The translations under genes were made by a program, and so were the position numbers. Shown here piece by piece: positions 9,204 to 22,683 of a stretch of 64,000 bases of DNA. The DNA comes from Selaginella moellendorffii. Taxonomy: Eukaryota > Streptophyta > Lycopodiopsida > Selaginellales > Selaginellaceae. The stretch's first letter is position 1. Each line of letters starts with the position of its first letter. The notes under the pieces were generated by a model. That model saw nothing but the letters and a program-made list of their open reading frames with translations. It did not search any database and had not been told where the DNA came from. The stretch lies in NCBI RefSeq assembly GCF_000143415.4, contig NW_003314289.1, positions 1,120,402-1,184,401 of the forward strand, given 5' to 3'.

Positions 9204-12200
9204 ATGGCAAAGGTAAGGCATAAAAGAACCAAGGCGAAGATGGAACCTTTGCCAGAGCTAGAGCCTCCTATTGAACAAGAGGCTAGGGATGAGGAATCCT
9301 TGCATGAGGAGGATTCTAGTGAGGGAACTTCCAAACAGGAGTCCAATGGCGAGGCTTGGCTGTCCAAGGCTTGATTGGATGTTCTAGAAGGATAATTGGC
9401 ACAGACCAATGCCCTGCTGGAGACTCTTGTACGCAAGTTAAAGCGTGACGAGAGGCGAAAGAAAAAGTGAAAGACTATGGATGTTGGTAGTGCAGAAAGT
9501 GCAGACCCTTCGGCAGAGACTGAGGTGGAACCAAACAAGGTTGAACAGACCAAAGTGGAATCCGTCTCTCAAACAGTTCCCAAGTACAAACCAAAGCCCC
9601 CATCAGTCTTCAAGGGAGTGAATGATTATAAAGTGGTGGAGGATTGGTTTTACGATATGGAGAACTACTTTTGAGTGTTGTAGTTATCGAGCTCGAAGAA
9701 GGTTCCATGTGCAAAACCATATTTGGCAGATAATGCTAAGTCTTGGTGGAGAACGACAGAGGCCAACGAAGGACCGGTGGCCACTTGGGAAATGATGAAG
9801 GCGAGGATTTGTGCGATTTACGTTCCTTTGAATGCTACTCTACACCTAAGGGATGAGCTGAGTAGGTTAAAGCAGACTGGAACCATTCAAGAGTATGTGA
9901 ATGGGTTTATGGCAAAGAGGATACTTGTCACAAATATGGTTAACATGAATGCATTCCATGTTTTCATAATAGGCTTGCAAACCTGGGCTCGAAGCGAAGT
10001 GATGCGTTGAAACCCGACCAACTACAAGGAAGCATTGAATGCGGCCATCAAGGTGCATTTCAATAATAACTTGCAAAAGGGGAACACGACAGGGTCGGGG
10101 TCCATGTTTAACAAAGGGGCCAAACCAAAGGGGACATGTGGCAAAAATAAATTCAAGAAGAGTTTCTCTAAGAATGAGTCATTGGGGTTTTGGAAAGGCA
10201 GATTTGGTGGCCAGTGAGCAAGTATGTGGGGGAGTCAAGCAAAATGAGACAAGCCCACAGATAAGAAGGTCAAGTTTGCTAGTAGCCTAGGAAACAACAT
10301 ATGCTTCAATTATGGTGAAGCATGACACTTTTTGAGGGAATGTCTATACCCGAAGAAGGCCAAAGCCAATATGGCCATTAAGTCAGGTGAAATCTAAATT
10401 GAGGTACGTGATCCAGTCCCTAACTCAAAGTTACTCATTACATAAGCAACTTTGGTAAAGAGTTGTTCTCGATATCCACTAACCCTCCAAGGGAAGCTCA
10501 GGGGTAGCTTTGTTAAGATCCTTATTGACACGGGTGCTTCGGATAATTTTGTGGCTGCAAACATAGTCCGGCAAGATGGACTAATGGTGCAATAGTTGGG
10601 TGAACCAAGGATTATAAAGTTTGTTCAAAGTAGCCAAAGCATCAATGAGGTACTTTGACAAGCAAGAGTCAAAGTAGGGATATGGAAAGTAGACATGGAT
10701 TTCACCATGTTGGACATGGCGGGATTTGATGTAATCTTTGGGATGGATTGGTTCAATCGATTCATGGTAGCCCTGCATGGACAAAGTGGGAACCTTGTGG
10801 TAATGGCGAATACCCGAGGAGAATGATCCAGAGTGGAGGCCTAGGATCTAAAGGTAGAGCAATGTAAGGCTAAAGACTCCTGCTTGAACTTGGTGTCCAC
10901 AAAAGGATAACTCACTAAAGGAACCAAGGCAGTATTTCTGTGCTTACTCGAGGAGTGACAAAAAAATGGGATTAAAAAAAGTGCCTTTGGTAATCTAACG
11001 GGTGTTGGACTAATTCCAAGATATCATGCTGGAGGAGCTACTGGCGGGGTTACCCCCTGAACGACCGATAGAACATAAGATTGAGCTGGTCGAGGGTGCT
11101 AAAGTGGTGGTTCATCCCCCCTATCGGTTGAATGAAAAGGAATTTAAGGAGCTCAAAAGCCAACTTGAGGAGTTTGTGGGAAAAGGGTATGTTAGGTTGA
11201 GCAAGTCACTGTATGATACACCAGTGTTATTTGTGAAAAAGAAAGATGGATCTATGCACATGTGCATAGATTACCAATTGCTTAACAAATATATAAAGGA
11301 GAAAAAGTACCCTTTACCAAGGATTGAGGACTTGTTCGATAGGTTGGGAAAGGCAAAATACTTCTCGAGGATCAACCTAAGGTCAGGATACTACCAGATT
11401 AGGGTAGTAGAGGAAGATGTTGAGAAGACAATCTGTCAGACAAAGTATGGAAGTTTCGAGTTTTTAGTGATGCCCTTTGGGCTGTGCAATGCACCAGCAA
11501 CGTTCTCAATGTTGATGAATCATATTTTTGTACCTTATTTGGATCATTTTTTGGTCGTCTTCATTAACGACATCTTGATTTATAGCGAAATGCTAAAAGA
11601 GCATGCCGAACACTTGACGAAGGTGTTTGAGAAACTAAGGGAACACTAGCTGTATGCTAAAGAAAGCAAATGTGACTTTGGTTAACAAGAGGTAAAGTTT
11701 CTTACACATATGGTAGGCAAGGACGGGCTTAAGGTGGACCCTGAGAAGGTTTAAGTGATCTAAGAATGGGAATGACTATCGAATGTACACAAGTTAAGGG
11801 CATTCTTGAGGCTATGCAACTACTCCCAAAAGTTTATCAAACACTATTTGAGAGTAACCCTACCTTTAACGGACTAAATGGGAAAATTATATGTGAACAG
11901 GACATAGATGAGTTGTCCACTTAATTCCTCATAAGTGGCCTTTTATTCCAAGTACTACGCAAACCCTTCCACCATCATGACAGTGGAATGTGAAGTGGCA
12001 TTCATCCACCTCAAAGGGAAGTTGAGGAAAGCTCCTATGTTGGCATTACTAGACTTTGGTAAGGACTTTGAGGTAAAAACAAATGCTTCAAACTTTGTGT
12101 TATGCGCAGTGTTGAAGCAAAACAACCATCCAATAACATTCTTCTCAAAGAAGTTGGACAAGGATTAGCGAAAGTGGCTTGCCCATGAAAAAGAATTGTT

Positions 12201-13873
12201 TGTGGTGGTCAAGGTGCTCAAGGAGTGGCAACACTACCCTAGGAGACAGTTCAAAGTTTACATAGACAATGTGGTAACGAAACATTTTTTGTCACAGCCT
12301 GACCTGAAAGGGAAACAAGGTCGGTGGGCCAATGCTTTAGCCAAGTTTGATTGTGAGATTCTGTATAAGCTTGGGAAGAGCAACATCGTGGTGGATGCTC
12401 TAAGTTGAAAAGCGAGCTTAAAGTTGGTGATATCCAATGCGACAACAACTTTTTGGGATGATGTGCGGATAGCATATAAGAATGATAGTCTAGCACAAGA
12501 AGTGTTACTAAGGAACCTAGAGGCATGGGAAGCTCATCAGAGAGGTGAGCTGCCAATGGAAGAGAAAACAAGCTATGCAGAACACAGTGGACTCATATAT
12601 TATAAACAAACAAGGGTGTACATTTCAGAAGGGGAACTAAGGAAGGTAGCCTTAAAAGAGTGTCATGACGGATGTCTTGTGGGACACGGCGGAATGCCCA
12701 AGATGATGGGTTTAATCAAGAGGAAGTATCACTGGCGAGATATGGCTAAGAATGTCCAAAACTATGTAAAGACATGTCTAACATGTTAGCAGGTCAAAGT
12801 CGTGACTAAGGCTAGTGGGGGTTTGTTACAAAGCATTCCAATTCTAGATTGTCCATGGAAATGTCTTACAATGGACTTTATCATGGGACTCCCTCGAAGC
12901 GAGGGGTTTGATGTGATATTTGTGGTGGTGGACTGATTTTTGAAGATGGCACATTTAATACTCATCACAACAAAAGTGGATATGGAAGGTGTGGCGAAAC
13001 TGTTCTTTGAACAAATGGTTTGAGTGTGAGAAGAGATTATCTCATATCGAGATAAAATCTTCACTAGTAGGTTATAGAGAACTCTTCTAGAATAGTATCG
13101 CACCAAATTGAAATTCAGCATAGCCTATCACCCACAGATAGGTATTGGGTATTAAGTCAAGGTTGATGGCACTAATACTTCTTGACAGATGGACAAACAG
13201 AAAGGGTGAATATGTAGTTGGAGGATTATTTGTGATGCTATATCTCATGAGAGTAGACATATTGGGTAAGTCATTTGGGACTTGCGAAAATGTGTTATAA
13301 CAACTCATCATATTTAAGTATCGGGGTAAGTCTATGGGAAGTCATCAATGGGCAAGCTATTAAAGGTCCTGTGGAACTCGGCGTGGCCGAGTATCATAGA
13401 GAGTTACCCGAAATGGACATTCATGATGGAAAGGCTCAACATTTGGAATCTAGTGAGGGATCCTTTAGAACAGGCTTAGCAAAGGCAAACCAAGTATATG
13501 AACCAAAAGTGATAGGATGTAGAGTTCCAACCTAGGGAGAAAGTGTGGCTGAACACTAAGAACTTAAAGCTACCAAGTGGGATCAGCCAGAAGTTGACCC
13601 AAAGGTAAAAATGCATGTATTCATACAAATGAACTGATCCTGAGTTCCTTGAGCAAGTTCATGGGGTTTTACGAGATTGAGGCACGAATTGGTAAGGTGG
13701 CTTACCACCTCCGACTTCCTCGAGAGATGGGGAAGATGCACCCTATGTTATATGTGAACTTACTCAAGCTGTACTTTGAGGATCCGCTTCACAAGGACCA
13801 AATAAGACCTTTACCTAAGGTTATCCAAGGGGAAGAGGAATACAAAGTCGAGACCATCCTCAATATGCGCAAG
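9204..13873 (+). pseudogene. Gypsy B gag-pol, many stops
   Basis: This has the same domain order as gypsy A: acidic Gag N-terminus (9204), capsid part (9600-10010), zinc knuckle remnant (10300-10350), protease with DTGA intact (near 10530), RT (11026-11650), RNase H (11935-12408), integrase (12424-13560) and the start of the chromodomain region (13650-13873). Dozens of in-frame stops are present, mainly TAG and TGA at places where gypsy A has CAG, CGA or TGG. That is the pattern expected from deamination of methylated cytosine. The polymerase box is also broken (FIND in place of YIDD). The frame ends at the family-C insertion and resumes at 22684. Confidence 0.85.
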
Positions 13874-14230
13874 TGTAGCGCACGTGGTTTTTACCCTTTA
13901 TCTTATGGTGATTTACCATAGGATAACACCATGGAGCAGAACCTAAACCCTCTATGTGCCATGTGACAGATCCCATGTGTCACATGCCACATGTTCAAAG
14001 GAACGTGGTGTGGAACTTGAGTTTTAGGGCCTTGGGCCACTAAACGAAGGAATGGTGCCAAACTCTAAAGCTTGGAGCCAAGGAGCAATGGCACTAGGGC
14101 ATGGAACGACTCCCAAGCATATAGCCCAAGGAGCGAACGGGCAGAAGCCCAGAACGACTTGGAACAGTCCTAAGGCAACCAGCATCCCATTGCCAAGACT
14201 AGCACGCAAAACAGAGCCAAATGAAGTCTA

Positions 14231-16113
14231 TGTAAGCGACTAATTTTCCCATTCTACTTTAGTCACTTAACCACACCTCTGACCACTTGGAGGAGTCTCA
14301 TTCACAACCTCCATAAGTCCCATTCAGGACTTGGGACTTGTTAGTCCCAAGAATGGCATCCATGCCACTCAACACTTGCACCTGGTCCAAGTGCTCCACG
14401 TGTCCGGTCCCAAAACCGACACCCAAAGGTGCCACTGAAATATCGGCCCGTTACGCTAAGGCCATGCCCATTCACCTTTGCTGCACTAGTGGTCCAATAC
14501 CACTTGCATCACAATCCCGTCTCTCCAAGACTGGGCTATCCGTCCACGAGTGGTCATCCTAGATCCACTCCTTAGCATCCTTAGGATGCCCACAGACATG
14601 GGGAATAGCCTTCCCCAATATCCCTCTGTCAGTCCCCACTAAGTCCCTTTCTGCCCCTGGCCGTGTTTGCCAACACTGCCACTGGATCGAGACCCACAGG
14701 CCCGACCACTAAGTCCCATGGTCCTCTGGGACTTCCTCACCACACGACTGTGTCCTTGGTCACTACCCCAGAGGACTGCTCCTCTTCCTTTCCACAGTCT
14801 GGGCCTTTGGGACAACATTTCGGAACACCGTGGCCTTACGCGAGCCACCTGGGTACTCTCCTCGCCTTCTGCCCTTGGGTGCTCTAGCCATGGGCTTAGA
14901 GCGGGTTCCGTTGAGCCACACCAGGTATCCAAGTAGGTAGTGCCACCCACACTTGGACTGGGAGCATCGGCCAGTCGATCTCCCGGGGGAACTAGAGCCG
15001 GCTCTTGAACACTTCACCAAGCTACCCCGCTTGTCGGTCTGTGTTCACTCTAGTCTTGGACTTCCCAGTGGGCAGCTCATCACCCAACACTGGGTCCGGC
15101 CTTCCTGGGCCAAACTAGCCTTTCCTGGCCAAACTGGCTCCACTGCAGTCCTCCCCCTACTATACTTTTGGAGCTCACCAAACCCCCCAGGGTCTGGGAG
15201 ACGAACGCTTTGGGCTTTCACCCTCTCGGACTCGGACTCGGACTCGGACTCGGACTCGGACTCGGACTCGGACTCGGACTCGGACTCGGACTCGGACTCG
15301 GACTCGGACTCGGACTCGGACTCGGACTCGGACTCGGACTCGGACTCGGACTCGGACTCGGACTCGGACTCGGACTCGGGCTCGGGCTCGGGCTCGGGCT
15401 CGGTCTCGGCCTCGGCCTCGGTCTCGTTCTCGGCCTCGGTCTCGGCCTCGGCCTCGGCCTCGGTCTCGTTCTCGGTCCCGATCTCGGTCTCGGTCTCGGT
15501 CTTGGTCTCGGTCTCGATCCCGGTCTCGGTCTCGACTTCGGACTCCATCTCGGACTCCATCTCGGACTCCATCTCGGACTCCATCTCGGGTCCATCTCGG
15601 ACTCCATCTCGGGTCCATCTCGGACTCCATTTCGGGTCCATCTCGGACTCCATCTCGGACTCCATTTCGGGTCCATCTCGGGTCCACCTCGGACTCCATC
15701 TCGGACTCCATCTTGGACTCCATCTCGGGTCCATCTCGGACTCCACTTCGGACTCCAACTCGGGTCCATCTCGGACTCCACTTCGGACTCCAACTCGGGT
15801 CCATCTCGGACTCCACTTCGGACTCCAACTCGAGTCCATCTCAGACTTCACTTCGGACTCCAACTCGAGTCCATCTCAGACACTTCCACGTGTCATGTGT
15901 TGGTCCTTTTGGGTCCCTTTTTGGAGCCTCGCTTTTTGCTCGCTTCGTGCTCGTTCCTTGAGCACTTCGTTGGGAGTTCCACTCCCGCTCTTGACTTTTC
16001 AAGTCGGAGCTTTTGGTCCAAACGTGTTACGCTCGTTTGGCTCTCGCTTCAGCCACTACCACGTGGCACCCTTTCCGGCTTCACTTTGGGGCCTAGGGAT
16101 TTTGTGTCTCACA
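14231..16113 (-). mobile_element. 3' LTR of the coding-free element (1883 bp)
   Basis: The plus-strand borders are TGTAAGCGAC and GTGTCTCACA. It contains a long hexamer array (15229-15890): about 25 pure CGGACT/GGACTC units, then GGGCTC, GGTCTC/GGCCTC variants, then 12- and 18-base units with GGACTCCATCTC. The conserved AAAAGTATAGTAGGG block is at about 15155-15172. All six frames through the array are open only because the unit is a multiple of three and lacks stops. Confidence 0.85.
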
Positions 16114-19100
16114 ACTCCACCACCCATAGACGAAGTTCGATGTCCTCATCGAACGGTAAACCATTTTGTAAAGTAACACTCGCATGTGTTACCATTTCCA
16201 TCCTTGGCACCTAGCCAATATTTGTCAATGGTTTGACATTGAAGGCTCACCATGCCTTTTGCATATGCCTCAATGGTTTGACACCAAAGGCTCACCATGC
16301 CTTACCTATCCTCTAAGGAGGGTAGTCTCTCCAACTTAGAGACTGATTGGACCACATGTAGTGGTTCTCTCCTTTTATTGGTTTAGTTCTCGCTAAACCT
16401 TTTAGAGACCCTTCTCTAAGTCAATCCCACTACTCCTTCTCGAGTAATCTCAATTTCCATCTATTGAATGTTTGCACCTTGGAACTTTTACTCTTTTGAC
16501 TTTTGGAAGTCAATTTCCTAGGCGTCTCCAACACCTTGCCTTGCACAGATTGTGCAACTCCACTTCCCTATCCTAGGAAGTTCATTACTTGAGGGCACCA
16601 TCATCCTCTCTTCTATTTCGTGCCACCTTGGGCACTAAGTTCCATTTATCACACTTTGTGCTAGGGTTGTCCATCGCCCTATCATTTGGCTACCTTACCG
16701 CTCCCTCCCTTGGAGCTTCCACTTTTGCCAAATCGGAGCAATTCGGAATCCATCCTTGGAAACACACTTCCTTTCCCGCAATTTGTTAGCGTCCAACACA
16801 TTAGTGTTCCTTGCCTAACTTTGTCACTTGGATTCCTTCCAAGGAATTCCACGGCCCTATCTTGGCCACTCATCTTTTGCTCTTATCCATTGATTGTTGC
16901 ACCAAGCAACATCGAATCTCTACCTCCCTTCTTGAGGTGTTCTTTTGATTCCATAGCAAAGGCTCTGCTTTGCCAAGACTAGGGTGTTCACCCCTAGTAA
17001 GTCTCTTTTAGCATCTTCTGCTGTGGGCTCTATCCTCGGCCCAACTTTGTGACCCTCTCATGGGTCTCTTTAGAGACTACTTTCCTTGGACACACTATAC
17101 CATCGCAATGACATAGCTCATTTCCCTAAGGTGTTTTTCCCACTTGGTCACCTTGACCAAGCCACACCATCATCAATAGTTCAAATCAACACTTTGAACT
17201 AGGAACCTTATTCCTTAACCCAAACAAGGACCTTGTCCTTATTTAGCCACAAGATCACCTAGTGATCTCACCTCGGCACCTTAACAGGTTTGCCAATAGG
17301 TACTAGGTCTTCCAGACCTTTAACTTTGTTAACTACGACCCCGGGGGCATCCCTCACACTTGGCGGTGCGCCCAAGCCAGCCCTTCCGGCTAAGGGTCCA
17401 TAGCAACTGAGATTAGGTGTCCCCATCTCACTCACCACGTCCTTGGTGCCACTTGCACCAAAGCGTTCAAGTTAGATATGCCGAGCTTTCACACTAAGCA
17501 ATCTAACCGTGCATCACGACTCCGAGGCATCCCTCGTTTGGCGGTGTGCCCAAACCAGTCTCCCCACTGAGAGTCTATGACCACCGAAATATGAGTGTCC
17601 TCATATTCCAAACCATCACCACGCCCTAGTGATTTGGGACTCGAACCCAAGCACTAGAGGGTCGGGACTCGAACCCAACCTCCGTATATGCATCTACGGA
17701 CGGCATCACACAAGATGCCTGGCGTGACTCCCCACGCCGGTGCACCAACTTATATTTAAAGCGTGCTATAGATCACAGCTTAGGAACCTAGTTCCTCCCC
17801 ACTGCCAAGTCCTCTCACTTGACAAGCCTGTGATCATGCATGGACTCCTCCATGCTTGGCCCCATGGCCCACCCCTTTTTGAAGTTATCACCTTCAACTA
17901 GGGTATTTGTTCCCTTGACTTGCCAATCTCGCTTTGGCAAGTCCTCCGACCACTGTAACATGGTTCCTGCACAAGCGTGAAAGCCTTTGATCATCGACTT
18001 TCGTTCAAAGCCTTCTCTTTGAACACTCGGGAACTACTTCCCTAACCTTGATAGCCTTGCCTCATGGCAAGCTTCAAGACCACGCTTCTGCTGCGCCACT
18101 CTGATTTCGCGCATTCCTTGAACCATTTATGCTTGGCCTTTCTAGGTACTACGCTACCTAGAATCCTCTTTGGGAACCTTGAAGGAACTCTGTCCCTTAG
18201 CTTGCTAAGGCCCCCCCTTTTTGCAAGCTTTCCAATTACCATATAGTCTAACATGGACAATTCCATATTTTAGACTCTCCATGGCATCACGGTTGCTAGC
18301 AGCAACACCCTCGAGCCCCCACTTGATTCTCCACTCCCAGCTAGCATAACCAACCTTGGTTATGCCCTTCAATTTCTATGGTTCGGTTCTATCCCCTTAC
18401 TTTTTGCTTTTGGCTTCACACCTTTCCTTCGGTCATTCTCCTCCAGACCAGGAGGATAGCCTTTGCACTTTCTATCATGCCTTAGCAAGTATTCTTAGGG
18501 ATGAACCTACCCGATAGCCTAGGGAGTGGTTCCTCAATCCAGGTATGCTCACCCTATAATCCCACACATCGGGATTATGTTGTTGCTTACGGGCCTTTGC
18601 ATGCCCATCGCTAGCTTTGCCAAAATTCCATTTTTTGGCTTTGTCCAATTCGAGTAGACAGTCTTCTCCTGTTTCGCCACCTTGGACATTTGGATAGCAC
18701 CTACTATCCATCGTTCGCTAGGGACTTAGTCCCTTGGGCCTTATCTACTGCCCTCACGACATCAAACACCACCTCTTGGTGTTCTAGAGTGTTCGGGTGT
18801 CCCAATGACAGCTTCCTTGACAATGAGTATTTCCTTTTATGACATTGACTTATTATATCGCAACATAAGCAACTCATCCCCCATAAGGGTATATCCAACT
18901 TTCCTATGCCATTAAGAAGTCTTGGGTAGCTACCTTCTACCCGTTTAACCAATTATTTGGCACCTCTTGCTTAGTTGCCTCGTAGTTGTCAAGTCCTATA
19001 ACTCATTGCTGGTGCTTCCACACCTCCATCATTATCTGGGTCACCACACTCCAACTGCATGCTCTGCAGCTTAGGTTATGTCATTCCCATTTCTATTGGG

Positions 19101-20227
19101 ATTCCTTTGGCAAGGGGTTTTCATGAACCCACCAACATAGCCTCAAGGTATCACACCTTGGCACATTTGGTGTCTCCACACTATCGGCTCCACGAGCCTA
19201 CCTCTATGACACTTCTTCTTTGTGTCTAAGTCTTTGCCAAGACCAATACCACGCTTTCTCATGCCAACCATCCGTTAGCACTGCATCATAGAGGTCACAC
19301 ACAACTTTGTGTCAAAGTTGTTTTCTTTTTGGAAACACCTTTCCCACGACTTTAGCATGGCACATTTTGCCATCGATGAGATACCCTTTGCTCTCATCCT
19401 TGGATCCTATGATCCCCCCCCATCCTTTGTGGGGTACAACACACCTCAGTCCAAATGCTTCCATCGGTCCTTTTAGGACCATCCCTTGACTTTACTTGAG
19501 TCATCCAGCAGTTTTGGACTTGGTTAATCCACAGACCCGTAAGGTCCTACTTGTGAGGCACTAGCTCACTGGAATACACTTCTTGCATTCCTGTCCTACT
19601 CAAAAGGACTATTTTCACAAGTGTTACTCTGACACTTGATTTTGTTCTCTGGGGGCAACCTTTGCCCCTTAGGACTACTTGTCCATGCGATGAGAATACC
19701 AACTCATCTCTAAGTACACCCCCCAACTCCTTGGGTTGTTCCAGCATTTATTAAAGGTAGCCCTGGCTACCATTTCAAGGACTTGAGTCCTCTTCCGTAT
19801 TTGACCTCCCACGGTCATTACCTCTTGTCTCACATTCATGAGCACCAACCTCAACTATATGAGGATAATCTTGTGACTCCTTTATTGTTTTGGAGTCTCT
19901 ATCTTTCCCGTGATCCCAACTTTAGTTGTTTACCACAACAACCTTAGCCAATTTGCTGAGACAAATGCTCATCCAGATCACATCCTCAACTCAATGAGGA
20001 AAACCTTGCACTGTTCCCAAGATCCCAAAGTCGTTCCATTATTGGCCCTTTTCTATCCACCACCTCGTCTACAAGTTCACACATGAACTGTAATGGAGAG
20101 TCATGTCTTCCCGACTTGCTACTCCTCAAGGATAGGCCCACTCCTCGGACCTTCCGATGCCAACACTAGTGGTGATATACTTGAGCACCAATAAAAGTCG
20201 GACTAAGGAACAGCTCCGATACCAAAT
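16114..20227 (-). other. Interior of the coding-free element, no protein gene
   Basis: No gag or pol similarity and no long open frame is seen on either strand. Near the 3' end (16114-16150) is the polypurine tract followed by a hairpin TTCGATG...CATCGAA. Between 17340 and 17720 lie two copies of a module (GGGATGCCTCGG-like, with TTTGGCGGTGTGCCCAAAC) and two T-arm-like blocks (GGGTTCGAGTCCCGACC and GGGTTCGAGTCCCAAAT, minus strand). The same pieces occur once near the 3' ends of gypsy A and B. The remainder is unique noncoding sequence. Confidence 0.7.
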
Positions 20228-22019
20228 TGTAAGCGACTAATTTTCCCATTCTACTTTAGTCGCTTAACCACACCTCCGACCACTTGGAGGAGTCTCATTC
20301 ACAACCTCCATAAGTCCCATTCAGGACTTGGGACTTGTTAGTCCCAAGAATGGCATCCATGCCACTCAACACTTGCACCTGGTCCAAGTGCTCCACGTGT
20401 CCGGTCCCAAGACCGACACCCAAAGGTGCCACTGAAATATCGGCCCGTTACGCTAAGGCCATGCCCATTCACCTTTGCCGCACTAGTGGTCCAATACCAC
20501 TTGCATCACAATCCCGTCTCTCCAAAACTGGGCTATCCGTCCACGAGTGGTCATCCTAGATCCACTCCTTAGCATCCTTAGGATGCCCACAGACATGGGG
20601 AATAGCCTTCCCCAATATCCCTCTGTCAGTCCCCACTAAGTCCCTTTCTGCCCCTGGCCGTGTTTGCCAACACTGCCACTGGATCGAGACCCACAGGCCC
20701 GACCACTAAGTCCCACGGTCCTCTGGGACTTCCTCACCACACGACTGTGTCCTTGGTCACTACCCCAGAGGACTGCTCCTCTTCCTTTCCACAGTCTGGG
20801 CCTTTGGGACAACATTTCGGAACACCGTGGCCTTACGCGAGCCACCTGGGTACTCTCCTCGCCTTCTGCCCTTGGGTGCTCTAGCCATGGGCTTAGAGCG
20901 GGTTCCGTTGAGCCACACCAGGTATCCAAGTAGGTAGTGCCACCCACACTTGGACTGGGAGCATCGGCCAGTCGATCTCCCGGGGGAACTAGAGCCGGCT
21001 CTTGAACACTTCACCAAGCTACCTCGCTTGTCGGTCTGTGTTCACTCTAGTCTTGGACTTCCCAGTGGGCAGCTCATCACCCAACACTGGGTCCGGCCTT
21101 CCTGGGCCAAACTGGCCTTTCCTGGCCAAACTGGCTCCACTGCAGTCCTCCCCCTACTATACTTTTGGAGCTCACCAAACCCCCCAGGGTCTGGGAGACG
21201 AACGCTTTGGGCTTTCACCCTCTCGGACTCAAACTCGGACTCGGACTCGGACTCGGACTCGGACTCGGACTCGGACTCGGGCTCGGGCTCGGGCTCGGGC
21301 TCGGTCTCGGCCTCGGCCTCGGTCTCGTTCTCGGCCTCGGCCTCGGTCTCGTTCTCGGTCCCGATCTCGGTCTCGGTCTTGGTCTCGGTCTCGGTCTCGG
21401 TCCCGGTCTCGGTCTCGACTTCGGACTCCATCTCGGACTCCATCTCGGACTCCATCTCGGGTCCATCTCGGACTCCATCTCGGGTCCATCTCGGACTCCA
21501 TCTCGGACTCCATTTCGGGTCCATCTCGGGTCCACCTCGGACTCCATCTCGGACTCCATCTTGGACTCCATTTCGGGTCCATCTCGGGTCCACCTCGGAC
21601 TCCATCTCGGACTCCATCTTGGACTCCATCTTGGGTCCATCTCGGACTCCACTTTGGACTCCAACTCGGGTCCATCTCGGACTCCACTTCGGACTCCAAC
21701 TCGGGTCCATCTCGGACTCCACTTCGGACTCTAACTCGAGTCCATCTCAGACTTCACTTCGGACTCCAACTCGAGTCCATCTCAGACACTTCCACGTGTC
21801 ATGTGTTGGTCCTTTTGGGTCCCTTTTTGGAGCCTCGCTTTTTGCTCGCTTCGTGCTCGTTCCTTGAGCACTTCGTTGGGAGTTCCACTCCCGCTCTTGA
21901 CTTTTCAAGTCGGAGCTTTTGGTCCAAACGTGTTACGCTCGTTTGGCTCTCGCTTCAGCCACTACCACGTGGCACCCTTTCCGGCTCCACTTTGGGGCCT
22001 AGGGATTTTGTGTCTCACA
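20228..22019 (-). mobile_element. 5' LTR of the coding-free element (1792 bp)
   Basis: It is almost identical to the 14231-16113 LTR. The 91-bp length difference lies in the hexamer array (21226-21790 here), which has far fewer pure GGACTC units. The primer-binding site TTTGGTATCGGAGC abuts its lower-coordinate end. Confidence 0.85.
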
Positions 22020-22683
22020 GTCTAGTGCTATTTCGGCATACCGGTGGCCTAACGCAAGGACATGGGTACTCCACCAGCTAGTATAGAATGGAACTTGGGC
22101 TTAGACCCAAGCCAGACGTAGAACAAAGACAAAGATAGACACATAAGTAAGAGCTAGACTATGCTTCAGGTTGGTCGGCCATGCCCAACCTACCCACTAT
22201 CCCTACTATACATTTGGAACCCCCCACAACCCCCCCCCCCCCTAAGGAACAATCTTTACATTCCATAAATATGCTAAATGAGCAAATTTGGACACTTTCC
22301 ATAAATAATATTTGGGACCGGAATAAGACTAACACAAAGGGCATGATAGCAAGGGTGTTTGGCAGACACGGTAAGGTATCATTTAGCGAATATTGAGGGA
22401 CCAATCTTAATATAATGAGGGTTCTTGATACTAGCAAGTGCAAACCAATAACACAAGTTTCTCAAACCAGGCCAAGTATGCTTAGCAAGAAACACATAGG
22501 GTTCCTACCTTATGTTTATCCAATTTAAGTCTATGTTCATTGACCAGTTTGTCAACTAGCTCAAGTGGGAATTAATAACGGGTCTAGCAATACTGACCTC
22601 TTACCATCATGGCAGTAAGGAAAGAGTGTCCATAAGGACTGGCTGACAAGTATCTTTCGATACTCGAAGTCACATTCGCGACA

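Larger units (their letters stand above)
14231..22019 (-). mobile_element. Coding-free LTR retrotransposon (LARD-type), complete, TSD GTCTA
   Basis: Two LTRs (14231-16113 and 20228-22019) flank a 4.1 kb interior. The target duplication GTCTA is exact at 14226-14230 and 22020-22024. The minus-strand primer site TTTGGTATCGGAGC lies at about 20214-20227 and a purine-rich GGGTGGTGGAGT lies before 16113, so transcription runs leftward. The interior has no gag or pol. Single-base differences between the LTRs are few; I noted about six outside the repeat array, so insertion is recent. All cis parts resemble gypsy A, the likely helper family. Confidence 0.9.
13874..22683 (-). mobile_element. Solo LTR of family C, split by the coding-free element
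   Basis: The outer ends are TGTAGCGCAC (13874) and ATTCGCGACA (22683), the same ends as the family-C LTRs at 25167-26257 and 45848-46974. The target duplication is GCAAG at 13869-13873 and 22684-22688. With the inner element removed (14231-22019 plus one TSD) about 1.0 kb of LTR remains and there is no internal region. It is therefore a solo LTR left by LTR-LTR recombination before the inner insertion. Confidence 0.85.

Noticed and set aside
14953-16214. Long open frames encoding SDSDSD, LGLGLG, ESESES or RVRVRV-type proteins (also 20950-22081 and 62874-63729)
   Set aside because: They are all six readings of a stop-free hexamer array inside LTRs. Frames on both strands are equally long and no start or family context supports a protein.
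17640-17690. Possible tRNA genes around GGTTCGAGTCCC blocks
   Set aside because: Only T-arm-like pieces are present. No acceptor stem, D-arm or anticodon arm could be placed, and the blocks recur as parts of retroelements.
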